Source: Pseudofrankia inefficax (GTDB lineage Bacteria; Actinomycetota; Actinomycetes; Frankiales; Frankiaceae). Taken from it: 64,000 bases of DNA. Shown one piece after another: positions 16,513 to 25,390 of this stretch. The stretch is from positions 1,550,001 through 1,614,000 of the forward strand of contig NC_014666.1 in the NCBI RefSeq assembly GCF_000166135.1, in the 5' to 3' direction. Under the pieces are notes generated by a model. The model was not told where the DNA came from and made no database searches. It saw only the letters and a program-made list of their open reading frames with translations. Made by a program: the position numbers and the translations under genes. How positions within the stretch are numbered: the first letter of the stretch is position 1; each line of letters starts with the position of its first letter.

Positions 16513-17791
16513 CGAGCACCGCCGCGAGCGCGCCGGCGGCCCGCCAGCAGTCGTGGAACGTGCAGTACAGCGGCGCGGGGGCCAGCCGGATCACGTCGGG
16601 GCGCCGGGCGTCGGCCAGGACGCCGTGGTCGTGGCGCAGCCGCTCGGTGAGCGGGCCGACGTCGTGGCCGTGGACGCGGACCGAGAGCTGGGCGCCCCGG
16701 CGTTCCGGCTCGCGCGGGGTGATGATCTCGACAGACCGTGACGCGCAGACCTCGTCGAGCAGCGACTCCAGGTAGGCCGTCAGCCGCACGCTCTTGGCCC
16801 GTAGCGCCGGCAGGCCGGTCTGGTCGAACATCTCCAGCGAGAGCAGCACCGGCGCCAGCGCGAGGATCGGCGGGTTGGACAGCTGCCAGGAGTCGGCCGA
16901 GTCCACGGGCGTGACCGTCGGCGCCATCTGGAAGCGACTCGCCGGGTCGGTCGACCACCAGCCGGCGAGCTTCGGCAGCGACCGGTCGGCCAGGTGCCGC
17001 TCGTGGACGAAGGCACCGGCGAGCGAGCCCGGCCCCGCGTTGAGGTACTTGTACGAGCACCAGGCGGCCCAGTCGGCGCCCGCGTCGTGCAGCCGCAACT
17101 CGACGTTGCCGGCGGCATGGGCGAGGTCCCAGCCGGCGACGGCGCCCGCCGCGTGGGCGGCGGCGGAGATCGCGGCGACGTCGAGGAGTTCGCCGCTGTA
17201 GTAGTTGACGGCGCCGAGCAGCACGAGCGCGACGCCCGCCCCCTGCTCGGCCAGGCAGGCGACGACGTCCTCGGAGCGCAGGGCGGCCTCGCCGGGCCGC
17301 GGTGCCAGCCGGACGACCGCCTCGTCCGGGTCGTAGCCGTGGAACGCGGCCTGCGACCGGACCGCGTAGCTGTCCGACGGGAACGCGCTGTCCTCGATGA
17401 CGATCCGGTGCCGGTCGGGGGTCGGCCGGTAGAAGCTGACCATCAGCAGGTGCAGGTTGACGGTCAGGGAGTTCATCACGACGACCTCGCGCGGCAGCGC
17501 CCCGACCAGGCGCGCGGCCGGCTCCCGGGCCAGCTCGTGGTAGGGCAGCCAGGGCCGGCGGGCCTCCAGATGCCCCTCGACGCCGAGCCGGGCCCAGTCG
17601 TCCAGCTCCTCGCCGAGCCGGGCCCGCAGCGCCTTCGGCTGTAGCCCGAGTGAGTTCCCGGCGAAGTAGGCCGCCGTCCCGCCCGCGTGCGGCGGCAGGT
17701 GGAACTCGTCCCGGCGGGTCGGCAGCGGATCGTTCGTGTCCAGCTCCAGCGCCTGGCTTTCCCGGCCGACCAGGGTGAGCGGGCCCGTCAC
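16505..17791 (-). CDS. kynU: Kynureninase
   Basis: PLP enzyme (aminotransferase fold) that cleaves 3-hydroxykynurenine to 3-hydroxyanthranilate and alanine. 428 aa from GTG. Family features include YFAGNSLGLQPKAL at the N-terminus, VVMNSLTVNLHLLMVSFYRPT, the PLP phosphate and ring region GWDLAHAAGNVELRLHDAGAD, and the Schiff-base lysine in WCSYKYLNAGPGS near residue 240. The GTG overlaps the preceding decarboxylase stop by 4 nt (GTGA). The operon context, with KMO on one side and 3-hydroxyanthranilate enzymes on the other, supports a preference for 3-hydroxykynurenine. Confidence 0.96.
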   Translation of the reverse strand: MTGPLTLVGRESQALELDTNDPLPTRRDEFHLPPHAGGTAAYFAGNSLGLQPKALRARLGEELDDWARLGVEGHLEARRPWLPYHELAREPAARLVGALPREVVVMNSLTVNLHLLMVSFYRPTPDRHRIVIEDSAFPSDSYAVRSQAAFHGYDPDEAVVRLAPRPGEAALRSEDVVACLAEQGAGVALVLLGAVNYYSGELLDVAAISAAAHAAGAVAGWDLAHAAGNVELRLHDAGADWAAWCSYKYLNAGPGSLAGAFVHERHLADRSLPKLAGWWSTDPASRFQMAPTVTPVDSADSWQLSNPPILALAPVLLSLEMFDQTGLPALRAKSVRLTAYLESLLDEVCASRSVEIITPREPERRGAQLSVRVHGHDVGPLTERLRHDHGVLADARRPDVIRLAPAPLYCTFHDCWRAAGALAAVLDA

Positions 17792-18894
17792 CCGAGCCCC
17801 TCAACCAGGCCCGCGCCCGCGGCGGCGGGTGCGGTGGCCGGCGCGGCTGTGGGTCCGGCGAGCCCCAGGAAGTCGCGTGCGTTGCCGGCGAGCAGCCTGG
17901 CGCGGGTGGCGGCGTCGAGGAAGTCGGCCGCGTGGACGACCGAGCCGGCGGGGCGTTCGCCGAGCGGGTAGGGGTAGTCGCTGCCGACGACGACCCGGTC
18001 GGCGCCGATCGTGTCGACGAGCAGCCGCAGCGCGCCGGCGTCGAAGACCACCGAGTCGACGTAGAACCGGCCGAGGTAATGCTCGGGGTGCAGCTCGGAC
18101 GTGCCGATCACGTCGCCCCGCCGGTGCCAGGCGTTGCCGAGGCGGCCGAGCCAGAAGGCGAACGAGCCGCCGCCGTGGGCGAAGCAGATCCGCAGGCCCT
18201 CGTCGACCCGGTCGAAGACCCCGCCGAGGATCATCGCGAGGATCGACAGGTGCGTCTCGGACGGCATCCCGACCAGCCACTGCGCCATCCACCGGTCGAG
18301 CCGCGGTGAGGTCGGCATGTCCCACGGGTGCACGAAGACCGGCGCGCCGAGCGCCGCCGCGTGCTGCAGGAACGTCACGACGCCCTCGTTGTCGAGGTCG
18401 TGGTCGCCGACGTGGTTGCCGATCTCGACCCCGACGTGGCCGGCGGCCAGGCAGCGCTCCAGCTCGGCGCAGGCCGCGTCCGGGTCCTGCAGCGGCACCT
18501 GGCACATCGGCAGCAGCCGCCCGGGCGCCGGCGCGCAGATCTCCAGCGCCAGGTCGTTGAGGATGTGCGCGATCTTCGTGGCCTGGGCGACGTCGTGGGC
18601 GTAGGAGAAGAAGACCGGGGTGGGGGAGACGACCTGCCGCGCCACCCCGTCGGCGTCCATGTCGGCCAGCCGGATCTCGGCGTCCCAGCAGTCCGACGCC
18701 ACCCGGCGGAACTCCCTGCCGGCCAGCATGATCATGACTTCGGCCTCGGTCTCGAACCGGGCGGTCGGCGTGTCCGGGCCGAGGTCCGGCCAGCCGTGCG
18801 GCACGTAGTGGGTGTGGACGTCGATCACCTCGACGCCCGGGGTTGGAGGCTCGGCGGCCGGGGACTCGGTAGCCTGGGATTGGGCGGGTCGCAT
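17788..18894 (-). CDS. nbaD: 2-amino-3-carboxymuconate-6-semialdehyde decarboxylase
   Basis: Zn-dependent amidohydrolase-fold decarboxylase (ACMSD) that removes CO2 from ACMS and so diverts carbon from quinolinate toward 2-aminomuconate semialdehyde. 368 aa. Metal-binding HTH motif in VIDVHTHYVPHGWPD near residue 25, further metal/substrate residues in VFVHPWDM and CFAHGGGSFAFWLGR, and the terminal Asp in VVVGSDYPYPLGE. The first 20 residues and last 25 are poorly conserved low-complexity extensions. A 9-bp gap separates it from the upstream dioxygenase gene. Its presence argues for full catabolism rather than NAD synthesis. Confidence 0.93.
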   Translation of the reverse strand: MRPAQSQATESPAAEPPTPGVEVIDVHTHYVPHGWPDLGPDTPTARFETEAEVMIMLAGREFRRVASDCWDAEIRLADMDADGVARQVVSPTPVFFSYAHDVAQATKIAHILNDLALEICAPAPGRLLPMCQVPLQDPDAACAELERCLAAGHVGVEIGNHVGDHDLDNEGVVTFLQHAAALGAPVFVHPWDMPTSPRLDRWMAQWLVGMPSETHLSILAMILGGVFDRVDEGLRICFAHGGGSFAFWLGRLGNAWHRRGDVIGTSELHPEHYLGRFYVDSVVFDAGALRLLVDTIGADRVVVGSDYPYPLGERPAGSVVHAADFLDAATRARLLAGNARDFLGLAGPTAAPATAPAAAGAGLVEGLG

Positions 18895-18903
18895 GGGCCG
18901 GCG

Positions 18904-19425
18904 TCAGCCCCTTCCGGGGTGCACGGTGCCGCACTTCGGGCAGGTCCGGGCAGCTTCGTCGGCGTAGAACGCGCTGAACACCGGTGGCAGGTCCTTGACG
19001 ATGTCGCGTACCTGCAATTCCGTCTCGTGCACCAGGGCCGCGCAGTCCGGGCAGTACCACTGGAACTTCTCCAGCAGCCCCTCCTCCCGGATCCGCTCCA
19101 CGACCAGCCCGACGGAGCCCGCCTCCGGTCGCTGCGGCGAGTGCGGCACTCCCCGGGGCAGCAGCCAGGTCTCGCCCGCCCGGATGTCGATGCGCCGCGG
19201 GCTGCCGTCCTCGTCGATGACGTTGACGTGCATCGAGCCTCTGATCTGGTGGAACCACTCCTCGTACGGGTCGACGTGGTAGTCGGTGCGGGCGTTCGGG
19301 CCGCCGACGACCTGGACGATGTAGTCGTCCCCGACCACGAGCGTCTTGTTGCCGACCGGTGGCCTGAGCAGGTGCTGGTTCTCCTCGATCCAGGCGCCGA
19401 GGTTGATCGGCTGGGAGAGGCTCAT
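18904..19425 (-). CDS. nbaC: 3-hydroxyanthranilate 3,4-dioxygenase
   Basis: Fe(II) extradiol dioxygenase of the cupin fold, turning 3-hydroxyanthranilate into ACMS. 173 aa, the bacterial length. Cupin iron ligands are in [16 protein letters not shown] (two His and a Glu), with a second motif [14 protein letters not shown]. The C-terminus carries two CxxC pairs (CPDC and CPKC), the rubredoxin-like iron site found in the homodimeric bacterial enzymes. The ATG overlaps the preceding RidA-gene stop by 4 nt. Confidence 0.96.
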   Translation of the reverse strand: MSLSQPINLGAWIEENQHLLRPPVGNKTLVVGDDYIVQVVGGPNARTDYHVDPYEEWFHQIRGSMHVNVIDEDGSPRRIDIRAGETWLLPRGVPHSPQRPEAGSVGLVVERIREEGLLEKFQWYCPDCAALVHETELQVRDIVKDLPPVFSAFYADEAARTCPKCGTVHPGRG

Positions 19426-19859
19426 GGCTCGGCCCTTCTCGGCACGTACGCGACGGCCTGCATCTCGATCAGCAACAACGGGTGCGGGAGCTGGTGGACG
19501 GCGACCGTCGTCCGGGTCGGCCCGGTCTCGTCGAAGAACTCGGCCCAGACCTCGTTGTAGCCGCCGAAGTCGTTCATGCTGACCAGGTAGGCCGTGACGT
19601 CCACGAGATCGGCCAGTCCGGCCCCGACTTCAGCGAGCAGTGCGCCCAGGTTCTCGATCACGGCTCTGGTCTGGGCCCGGATGTCCAGCGACGTCGTTCC
19701 CAACGGGTCGACCGCCGCGCCGACGAACGTGTTGTCGGGCCGCCGCGAGGACGTCCCGGACAGGTAGACGAGGTCGCCCGCTCGCCTCACATGCGGGAAC
19801 CGCCCCCGTGGCGTCGCCGTCCCGGGGACCACCCTGGCCGAGCCGGAGGTCTCAGCCAT
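19422..19859 (-). CDS. nbaF: RidA-family 2-aminomuconate deaminase
   Basis: 145-aa member of the YjgF/YER057c/UK114 family. In this pathway the family member releases ammonia from 2-aminomuconate to give 4-oxalocrotonate. Family motifs: [45 protein letters not shown], and the C-terminal active-site-like [17 protein letters not shown]. The specific function is assigned from its position between the ring dioxygenase and the decarboxylase/dehydrogenase genes; sequence alone cannot distinguish it from general RidA imine deaminases. It overlaps both neighbours (8 nt and 4 nt). Confidence 0.88.
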   Translation of the reverse strand: MAETSGSARVVPGTATPRGRFPHVRRAGDLVYLSGTSSRRPDNTFVGAAVDPLGTTSLDIRAQTRAVIENLGALLAEVGAGLADLVDVTAYLVSMNDFGGYNEVWAEFFDETGPTRTTVAVHQLPHPLLLIEMQAVAYVPRRAEP

Positions 19860-20649
19860 CGGCCCCGCCCTCGTTCCCTGCCCTGGCGCGCACGCTCGCG
19901 GTGCCGAGGCCGAAGATCTCGACGCGCACCGGGCCGGCCCGCAGCGGCACGGCCGCCGTCGCGGCGCCGGCGAGGATCACCTGCCCGGCGCTCAGTGGGA
20001 ACCCGTACTGACGGGCGAGTGGGACCAGGGCCCGCAGCGCGTTCAGCGGATGCCCGAGGATCTCCCTCGTGGACCCCGCCTCGACGGTCTCGTCGCCGGC
20101 GAACAGCTGGACCGACAGCGCGCCGAGTGTCTGCCGCCACGACTCGTGCATCGGCGGGCGCCACGTCCCGACGACGAAGAACGCGGCCGAGGTGTTGTCC
20201 GCGACGACGTCCGGCAGGCTGAACCGGAAGTCCGCGTACCGCGAGTCGATGATCTCCAGCGCCGCCGCGACCCCGCCGGTGCAGGCCACGATGTCCACGT
20301 CCGGGTCGCTCAGGTCGACGTCCCGGGCGAGCCGGAAGGCCACCTCCGGCTCCACCCGCGGATGGATCAGCGTCGTCAGGTCCACCGAGCCGCCGTCGGG
20401 CACCATCATCGCGTCGGTGAGCTGGCCGCAGATGATCTCGGAGATCCCCATTTGCTCCATCTTCGCCCGGCTCGTCATCCCGAGCTTCGTGCCGACCAGC
20501 CGCTCACCGCGCGCCAGCCGCCGGCCGACGACGGCCCGCTGGATCCGGTAGGCGTCGGCCAGCTCCAGCCCAGCCGGCAGCTGCGGCACCGCCGTGACCC
20601 GCAGCCGCGCGTCATCGAGATAGCCAGCCGTCTCCTCGATCGGCTTCAC
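19852..20649 (-). CDS. nbaG: 4-oxalocrotonate decarboxylase / 2-oxopent-4-enoate hydratase family
   Basis: 265-aa FAH-superfamily enzyme, Mg2+-dependent. It has [31 protein letters not shown] near the N-terminus, the metal-binding ExE-type segment [15 protein letters not shown], and a C-terminal [13 protein letters not shown]. The family contains both 4-oxalocrotonate decarboxylase and 2-oxopent-4-enoate hydratase, and they are hard to tell apart by eye. Since the preceding operon step makes 4-oxalocrotonate, decarboxylase is the more economical call. The GTG start overlaps the aldehyde dehydrogenase stop by 4 nt. The aldolase and acetaldehyde dehydrogenase that would finish the route are not in this window. 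Confidence 0.85.
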   Translation of the reverse strand: MKPIEETAGYLDDARLRVTAVPQLPAGLELADAYRIQRAVVGRRLARGERLVGTKLGMTSRAKMEQMGISEIICGQLTDAMMVPDGGSVDLTTLIHPRVEPEVAFRLARDVDLSDPDVDIVACTGGVAAALEIIDSRYADFRFSLPDVVADNTSAAFFVVGTWRPPMHESWRQTLGALSVQLFAGDETVEAGSTREILGHPLNALRALVPLARQYGFPLSAGQVILAGAATAAVPLRAGPVRVEIFGLGTASVRARAGNEGGADG

Positions 20650-22184
20650 AGCGCCACACAGACGTTGGTCAGCTCGGTGTAGAAGTCCAGCGAGTGCTCG
20701 CCGCCCTCGCGGCCGATCCCGGACAGGCCGACGCCGCCGAAGGGCGAGCGCAGGTCCCGCAGGAACCAGGTGTTCACCCACGACAGCCCGACCCGCATCC
20801 GCTGCGCCACCCGGTGCCCGCGCGACAGGTTCGTCGTCCAGACCACCGAGGCCAGCCCGTAGTCGGTGTCGTTCGCGAGCCGGACCGCCTCGTCCTCGGT
20901 GTCGAACGGGACGATGGCCGCGCACGGCCCGAAGATCTCCTGGCGCAGCGGCGCGTCCGCGTTCGTCAGCCCGGTCCACAGCGTCGGCGAGATCCACGAC
21001 CCGCCGTCCAGGCCGTCACCCAGCGCCGGGACCCCGCCGCCGACCAGCACCCGGGCCCCCTGCTCCTCGGCGAGCCGGTAGTACCCGAGCACCCTCTCCC
21101 GGTGCTCGGTGGAGATCAGCGGTCCGGTGGTGGTCGCCGGGTCGTCCGGTCGGCCGAGCCGCAGCGCCTCCGCCTGCTTGACCAGCCCGGCCACGACGTC
21201 GTCGAAGACCGGCCGTTCGACGTAGACCCGCTCCGTGCACAGGCAGACCTGGCCGGTGTTCGCGAACACCGAGCGGGTCAGCCCGGCGAGCGTCAGCTCC
21301 AGGTCGGCGTCCGCGAACACGACCGCCGCGTTCTTGCCGCCCAGCTCGAACGACACCGGCCGCACCCGCGGCGCGACCGTCCGCATGATCGCCGACCCGG
21401 TCGCCGACGAGCCGGTGAACGTCACCCCGTCGACGCCGGGATGCTCGGTGAGGAACTGTCCCGCCGACCCCGGCCCGAAGCCGTGCACCACGTTGTAGAC
21501 GCCGTCCGGCACGCCCGCCTCGGCGAGCACCTCGGCCAGCAGCGTCGCCGTCGTCGGCGTCCACTCGCTCGGCTTGACCACGACGGCGTTCCCGCAGGCC
21601 AGCGCCGGCGCGACCTTCCAGGTCAGCAGCAGCAGCGGCAGGTTCCACGGGACGATCACGGCGACGACGCCGAGCGGCTTGCGGACGGCGTAGTTCAGCG
21701 CCTGCTTCCCGCCCGCGAGGTCGGTCAGGTAGCTCGGCGCCCCGGCGGCCGCGACCGTGTCGGCGAAGGCCCGGAAGTTCGCGACCGCGCGGGCCACGTC
21801 CAGCTCGCGGGCCTGGGCCAGCGGCTTGCCGGTGTCGCCGCTCTCGGCCAGCACGAACTCCTCGAACCGGGCCTCGATCCGGTCCGCGACCTTGCGCATC
21901 AGCCCGGTCCGCTGGGCGACCGACAGCGCGCCCCACGGTCCGTCGAGCGCGGCCCGGGCCGCCAGGACCGCCCGGTCGACCAGATCCTTGCCGGACTCCT
22001 GCACCCGGGAGCGGACCGAGCCGTCGACCGGGTCGACGTTGTCCCAGCTCGGGCCCGCGTCGACCGGACAACCGGCTACGAAGGCGCGCAGGACGGGCGG
22101 GTCCGCGCCGCCTGCCCCGGCGGTGCTCCGGGGTGCGGCTCGCCCGGCCGTCGTCGGGCCGACGGGGACGGTCGCGGAAGCCAT
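20646..22184 (-). CDS. nbaE: 2-aminomuconic semialdehyde dehydrogenase
   Basis: NAD+-dependent aldehyde dehydrogenase, first gene of the operon. From ATG (MASATVPVG) it is 512 aa; an upstream in-frame start would add 31 basic, non-conserved residues. Canonical ALDH features: VPWNLPLLLLTWKVAPALACGNAVVVKPSEWTP in the cofactor domain, catalytic Glu in FELGGKNAAVVFADAD, and the nucleophilic Cys in FANTGQVCLCTERVYV, followed by EIFGPCAAIVPF. The substrate assignment rests on the operon: ACMSD makes 2-aminomuconate semialdehyde, which this enzyme would oxidise to 2-aminomuconate. About 45 N-terminal residues are low complexity. Confidence 0.9.
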   Translation of the reverse strand: MASATVPVGPTTAGRAAPRSTAGAGGADPPVLRAFVAGCPVDAGPSWDNVDPVDGSVRSRVQESGKDLVDRAVLAARAALDGPWGALSVAQRTGLMRKVADRIEARFEEFVLAESGDTGKPLAQARELDVARAVANFRAFADTVAAAGAPSYLTDLAGGKQALNYAVRKPLGVVAVIVPWNLPLLLLTWKVAPALACGNAVVVKPSEWTPTTATLLAEVLAEAGVPDGVYNVVHGFGPGSAGQFLTEHPGVDGVTFTGSSATGSAIMRTVAPRVRPVSFELGGKNAAVVFADADLELTLAGLTRSVFANTGQVCLCTERVYVERPVFDDVVAGLVKQAEALRLGRPDDPATTTGPLISTEHRERVLGYYRLAEEQGARVLVGGGVPALGDGLDGGSWISPTLWTGLTNADAPLRQEIFGPCAAIVPFDTEDEAVRLANDTDYGLASVVWTTNLSRGHRVAQRMRVGLSWVNTWFLRDLRSPFGGVGLSGIGREGGEHSLDFYTELTNVCVAL

Positions 22185-22282
22185 GCCCACCAGTCTCGGG
22201 CGGCTCCATATGTTCCGCAAATACCGAGCAGGCGCTGGCGGCCGGGCCGTAGCCGCGATCGTTGGGTCGCACCGCACAGCCG
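22185..22282 (-). promoter_or_regulatory. Promoter region of the kynurenine operon
   Basis: 98 bp between the nbaE start and the terminator of the upstream ABC operon. It is locally AT-richer (a TATTTGCGGAACATATGGAG stretch on the minus strand). Because the terminator isolates the operon from the ABC genes, this segment should carry the only promoter for all eight kynurenine genes. Confidence 0.5.
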
Positions 22283-22317
22283 CGCGGCGGCTCCGGATCA
22301 GCTCCGGAGCCGCCGCG
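22283..22317 (-). terminator. Strong terminator after the ABC transporter operon
   Basis: Perfect 15-bp arms, 22283-22297 and 22303-22317, around a 5-nt loop TCAGC, all GC-rich. It begins 17 bp downstream of the substrate-binding protein stop codon (reading leftward), so it separates ABC transport from kynurenine operon transcription. Confidence 0.85.
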
Positions 22318-22334
22318 GGTCTCCCGGGCCGGGC

Positions 22335-23417
22335 TCAGCCCTGGGCGCCGGCGGGCGTGGTGGTCGTGCTGAAGCCACCCACCTTGTTCGCCTGGATCGC
22401 GAAGTCGTTGGTGAACGTCGTCGACAGGTCGACCGATGATGTGGCCGACCCGATCAGCTCCTCCATTGCCAGCACGGTCTTCGGGCCGCCCGCTGGCATG
22501 ATCCCGTCCGGCAGGAACTGGCCCTTGTCCTGGCTCAGCGCGCTGATGTAGTCCGCCTTGGAGATGACACTGTTCTGGACGTAGGCCGGTGGCAGGGCGT
22601 TGGCGATGTCCGTCGCGGTGTGGGTGTTGATCCAGTGCATGGTCGCCACGAGTGCGTCGACGACCCGCTGCGTCGCGTCCCTGTGGCTGTTGACCCAGCT
22701 GGTGAGGGCGATGACACCCGCGGCGGGCCAGGCGCCACCGAGCGCGGTGGTCGCGCCGGAGGTCGTCGCCAGGTCGATCGCCGAGTAGGCGATCCCCAGC
22801 TTCTGCATCGCGGTGACCGTCGGCTGGGTGGTCATGACACAGGCGGCGGAGCCACTCTTGACCGCGGCGATCGCGATGGATCCGGCTCCGACGGCGAGGC
22901 GGTGGAAGTCCGCGGACTTGAGGCCCTTCTGCGCCGCCAGGAATTTCGTGAGCGAATCAGTGCCGGAGCCGAGGTCGGTGACTCCCAGCGTCTTTCCGGC
23001 GAAGTCCGCCGCCGAGTGCACACCGCTGTTCGTGCCGCACATCTCGCGTTCGCCGGGCGCGCCGGACAGCTGCACGACGTCCTCGACAGCCTTGCCCTTC
23101 ACCTGGAAGTCGATCGTGTGGTTGTACCAGGCTCCGGCCATGTCGACCTGGCCGGAAGCCATCGCGTCCTCGGCGCCGGTGCCGCCGTTGGACTCGGTGC
23201 TCAGTACGACGTTCACGCCGTACTTCTTGTAGAAGCCGAGCTGGTCGGCGAGCTTGTACGGCAGGTAGATCTGCTTGTCGATGCCACCGACCATGAGGCG
23301 CACGGTCGGGGTGCTCGTTCCCGAGCCGGATTTGGAAGAACCTGAGCCGCCTGAGCAGGCGACGGTTCCTAAGGTGAGAGCACCGACGACTGCGATGGCG
23401 GCCACGGATCTGCGCAT
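22335..23417 (-). CDS. ABC transporter substrate-binding lipoprotein (SsuA/NMT1 type)
   Basis: 360-aa periplasmic-type binding protein tethered as a lipoprotein: signal MRRSVAAIAVVGALTLGTVAC with lipobox TVAC and mature Cys at residue 21, followed by a Ser/Gly linker. The mature protein has the SsuA/ThiY/NMT1 fold: IYLPYKLADQLGFYKKYGVNVVLSTE, AMASGQVDMAGAWYNHTIDF, then GKTLGVTDLGSGTDSLTKFLAAQKG. Such proteins bind small organic acids, sulfonates, pyrimidines or aromatic compounds. Third gene of an ATPase-permease-binding protein operon, and close to the kynurenine operon. An aromatic or amino-acid-derived substrate is possible but not shown. Confidence 0.92.
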   Translation of the reverse strand: MRRSVAAIAVVGALTLGTVACSGGSGSSKSGSGTSTPTVRLMVGGIDKQIYLPYKLADQLGFYKKYGVNVVLSTESNGGTGAEDAMASGQVDMAGAWYNHTIDFQVKGKAVEDVVQLSGAPGEREMCGTNSGVHSAADFAGKTLGVTDLGSGTDSLTKFLAAQKGLKSADFHRLAVGAGSIAIAAVKSGSAACVMTTQPTVTAMQKLGIAYSAIDLATTSGATTALGGAWPAAGVIALTSWVNSHRDATQRVVDALVATMHWINTHTATDIANALPPAYVQNSVISKADYISALSQDKGQFLPDGIMPAGGPKTVLAMEELIGSATSSVDLSTTFTNDFAIQANKVGGFSTTTTPAGAQG

Positions 23418-23482
23418 GGCGAGTCAGCTTCCTTTCGAGGAATGGGCGGGGAGAACGTGCGGCAGGTGCCGGAGGGCGGCGG

Positions 23483-24361
23483 TCAGATGGCCGCGCTCTC
23501 CGTCGGGCTCGGGGGGCGCCAGGACAGGACCCGGTGCTCCAGCAGAGTGATCAGGTACTCGGCGACCAGGGTGATGACGGCGACGACGAGCATTCCGGCG
23601 AAGACGCCGTTCGGGTCGAGGTTGCCCTGGGAGGTGCGGATCACCAGGCCGACACCGTGCTGCGCGCCCAGCACCTCGCCGACGAGCGCGCCGACGATCG
23701 CGAAGCCGAAGGCCGTGTGAAGGCTCGCGATGATCCATGTCAGCGCGGACGGGAGCGTCACATGGCGGACGATCTGCAGTGTCGACGCGCCGAGCACCCG
23801 GACGTTGGACAGGATGGTCCGGTCGACCTCGCGCACGCCCTGGAAGGCGTTGAAGAAGACCACGAAGAAGACCAGCACGGCCGCGAGCAGCACCTTGGGG
23901 GTCGTCCCGACGCCGAACGCGACGATGAAGATCGAACCGAGGACGATACGCGGGATCGCGTTGACGACCTTGATATAAGGCCCGAGGACGTCGGCCAGGA
24001 AATGGTTCTGCCCCAGGCTGACGCCGAGGACGACCCCGGCGAGGGCACCGATGACGAAGCCGAACACGGCCTCCTTGAGCGTCGTGGCGATGTCCGTCCA
24101 GAACGACCCGAACTCCGTGCCGTGCTCGAACAGGTCGAGGGTCCGCCGCCAGATCCCGGTCGGCTGGCCGTAGAAGAACGGGTCGACGATCTTCAGGCTG
24201 GTGAACAGCTGCCAGCCACCGAGGACGACCACGGCGAAGAGCAGGCGCGCACCCCACACGGCCAGCCGGCGGCGCCGGCGTGCCCGGCGAGCCAGGGCCG
24301 AGGCTCGGTCCACCGTGGCGTCGGCGGGGACGGCCGCGGCCGACGTGGCGATGGTGCTCAC
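23483..24361 (-). CDS. ABC transporter permease (SsuC type)
   Basis: 292-aa inner-membrane subunit with about six helices and the BPD_transp_1 fold. The EAA-type cytoplasmic loop is in VNVRVLGASTLQIVRHVTLPSALTWIIASLHTAFGFAIVGALVGE, where the coupling helix contacts the ATPase. The N-terminal 35 residues are basic and cytoplasmic. Start at 24361 overlaps the ATPase stop by 4 nt, so the two subunits are translationally coupled. 65 bp separate it from the binding-protein gene. Confidence 0.92.
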   Translation of the reverse strand: MSTIATSAAAVPADATVDRASALARRARRRRRLAVWGARLLFAVVVLGGWQLFTSLKIVDPFFYGQPTGIWRRTLDLFEHGTEFGSFWTDIATTLKEAVFGFVIGALAGVVLGVSLGQNHFLADVLGPYIKVVNAIPRIVLGSIFIVAFGVGTTPKVLLAAVLVFFVVFFNAFQGVREVDRTILSNVRVLGASTLQIVRHVTLPSALTWIIASLHTAFGFAIVGALVGEVLGAQHGVGLVIRTSQGNLDPNGVFAGMLVVAVITLVAEYLITLLEHRVLSWRPPSPTESAAI

Positions 24362-25212
24362 GCGCTCGCCGCCGCGGTGCGCGCGTACGCGGCCTCGACC
24401 TCGTCCCGCAGCGAGCTCCAGATCTGCTGCTGAACGTCCAGGAACTGCCGGTCGAACCGGAGGTCCTGGACGGCGCCACGCGGGCGCGGCAGGTCGACGT
24501 CGTAGGAGGTCTTGACCGAGCCGGGGCCCGACGTCATGACGACGACCTGGTCGGCCAGGGCGACGGCCTCATCCAGGTCGTGCGTGATGAACACGACGGT
24601 GGGCCGCAACTGCTCCCACAGCGTGATCAGCTCGGTCTGCATGATCGCCTTGGTCTGGACGTCGAGCGCGCCGAACGGCTCGTCCATCAGCAGGATGCGG
24701 GGCTCGTTGATCAGCGCCGCGGCCATCGCGACCCGCTTGCGCATGCCGCCGGAGAGCTGATGCGGGTGGTGGTCCTCGAAGCCGCTCAGGCCGACCCGGC
24801 GCAGCCAGTCGCGCGCCGTGGCCTCGGCCTGCCGCCGGCCGCGGCCGTTGAGGACCGGCCCGAGCGCGACGTTGCCAAGTACGGTCTTCCATGGCAGGAG
24901 GGCATCCGCCTGGAACATGAAGCTGACGCCGTCGGTCAGCCCGTGTACCGGACGGCCGTCGACGGTGATCGTGCCGTCGCTGGGCTTCTCCAGGCCGCTG
25001 ACCAGGCTGAGAGTGGTGGACTTACCGCAACCGGTGGGTCCGACGACGGCGCAGAAGCGTCCGGGCTCGACCCCGAACGTCACGTCTTTGATCGCGGTGA
25101 ACGCGTGTCCCGCGGGGTCCAGGAACCGTTTGGTCACCCCGTCGAGTTCAATCCTGGCCCCCCCGAGGGCCGCGGACGCTTCGCCCGCGGTGGCGTTGGG
25201 TTTGCTGGCCAT
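24358..25212 (-). CDS. ABC transporter ATP-binding protein (SsuB/TauB type)
   Basis: 284-aa ATPase of the nitrate/sulfonate/taurine importer subfamily. Walker A GPTGCGKSTT near residue 59, Q-loop FMFQADALLPWKTVLGN, signature LSGGMRKRVAMAAALI, Walker B RILLMDEPFGALD, and the switch His in FITHDLDEAV. It is the first gene of the importer operon and is divergent from the sensor kinase at 25.4 kb. That arrangement suggests the two-component system controls this importer. Confidence 0.94.
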   Translation of the reverse strand: MASKPNATAGEASAALGGARIELDGVTKRFLDPAGHAFTAIKDVTFGVEPGRFCAVVGPTGCGKSTTLSLVSGLEKPSDGTITVDGRPVHGLTDGVSFMFQADALLPWKTVLGNVALGPVLNGRGRRQAEATARDWLRRVGLSGFEDHHPHQLSGGMRKRVAMAAALINEPRILLMDEPFGALDVQTKAIMQTELITLWEQLRPTVVFITHDLDEAVALADQVVVMTSGPGSVKTSYDVDLPRPRGAVQDLRFDRQFLDVQQQIWSSLRDEVEAAYARTAAASA

Positions 25213-25282
25213 CGTGTCGGCTGACCTCCTCGGTCGACGTGTCGTCGGACACGGTCGGCAGCTGTGGTTGGCCGAACGTAAA

Positions 25283-25303
25283 GTGACGCTTCGGTGACGT
25301 CAC
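25283..25303. promoter_or_regulatory. GTGACG repeats and palindrome between ABC operon and sensor kinase
   Basis: GTGACG at 25283-25288 is repeated at 25294-25299 with an 11-bp period, and the second copy is the left half of a perfect palindrome GTGACGTCAC (25294-25303). The site lies about 75 bp upstream of the ATPase start and about 90 bp upstream of the kinase start. One-turn direct repeats are typical of response-regulator sites, so it is a candidate target of the adjacent regulator. Confidence 0.5.
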
Positions 25304-25390
25304 GGTTTCGCGCGCATGTCGGGGTTTTGCGCGTTCTGCTCATGAATGGGCCCGTCGGTCACCTTGCCGGACCCTGTGATCCACCGCACA

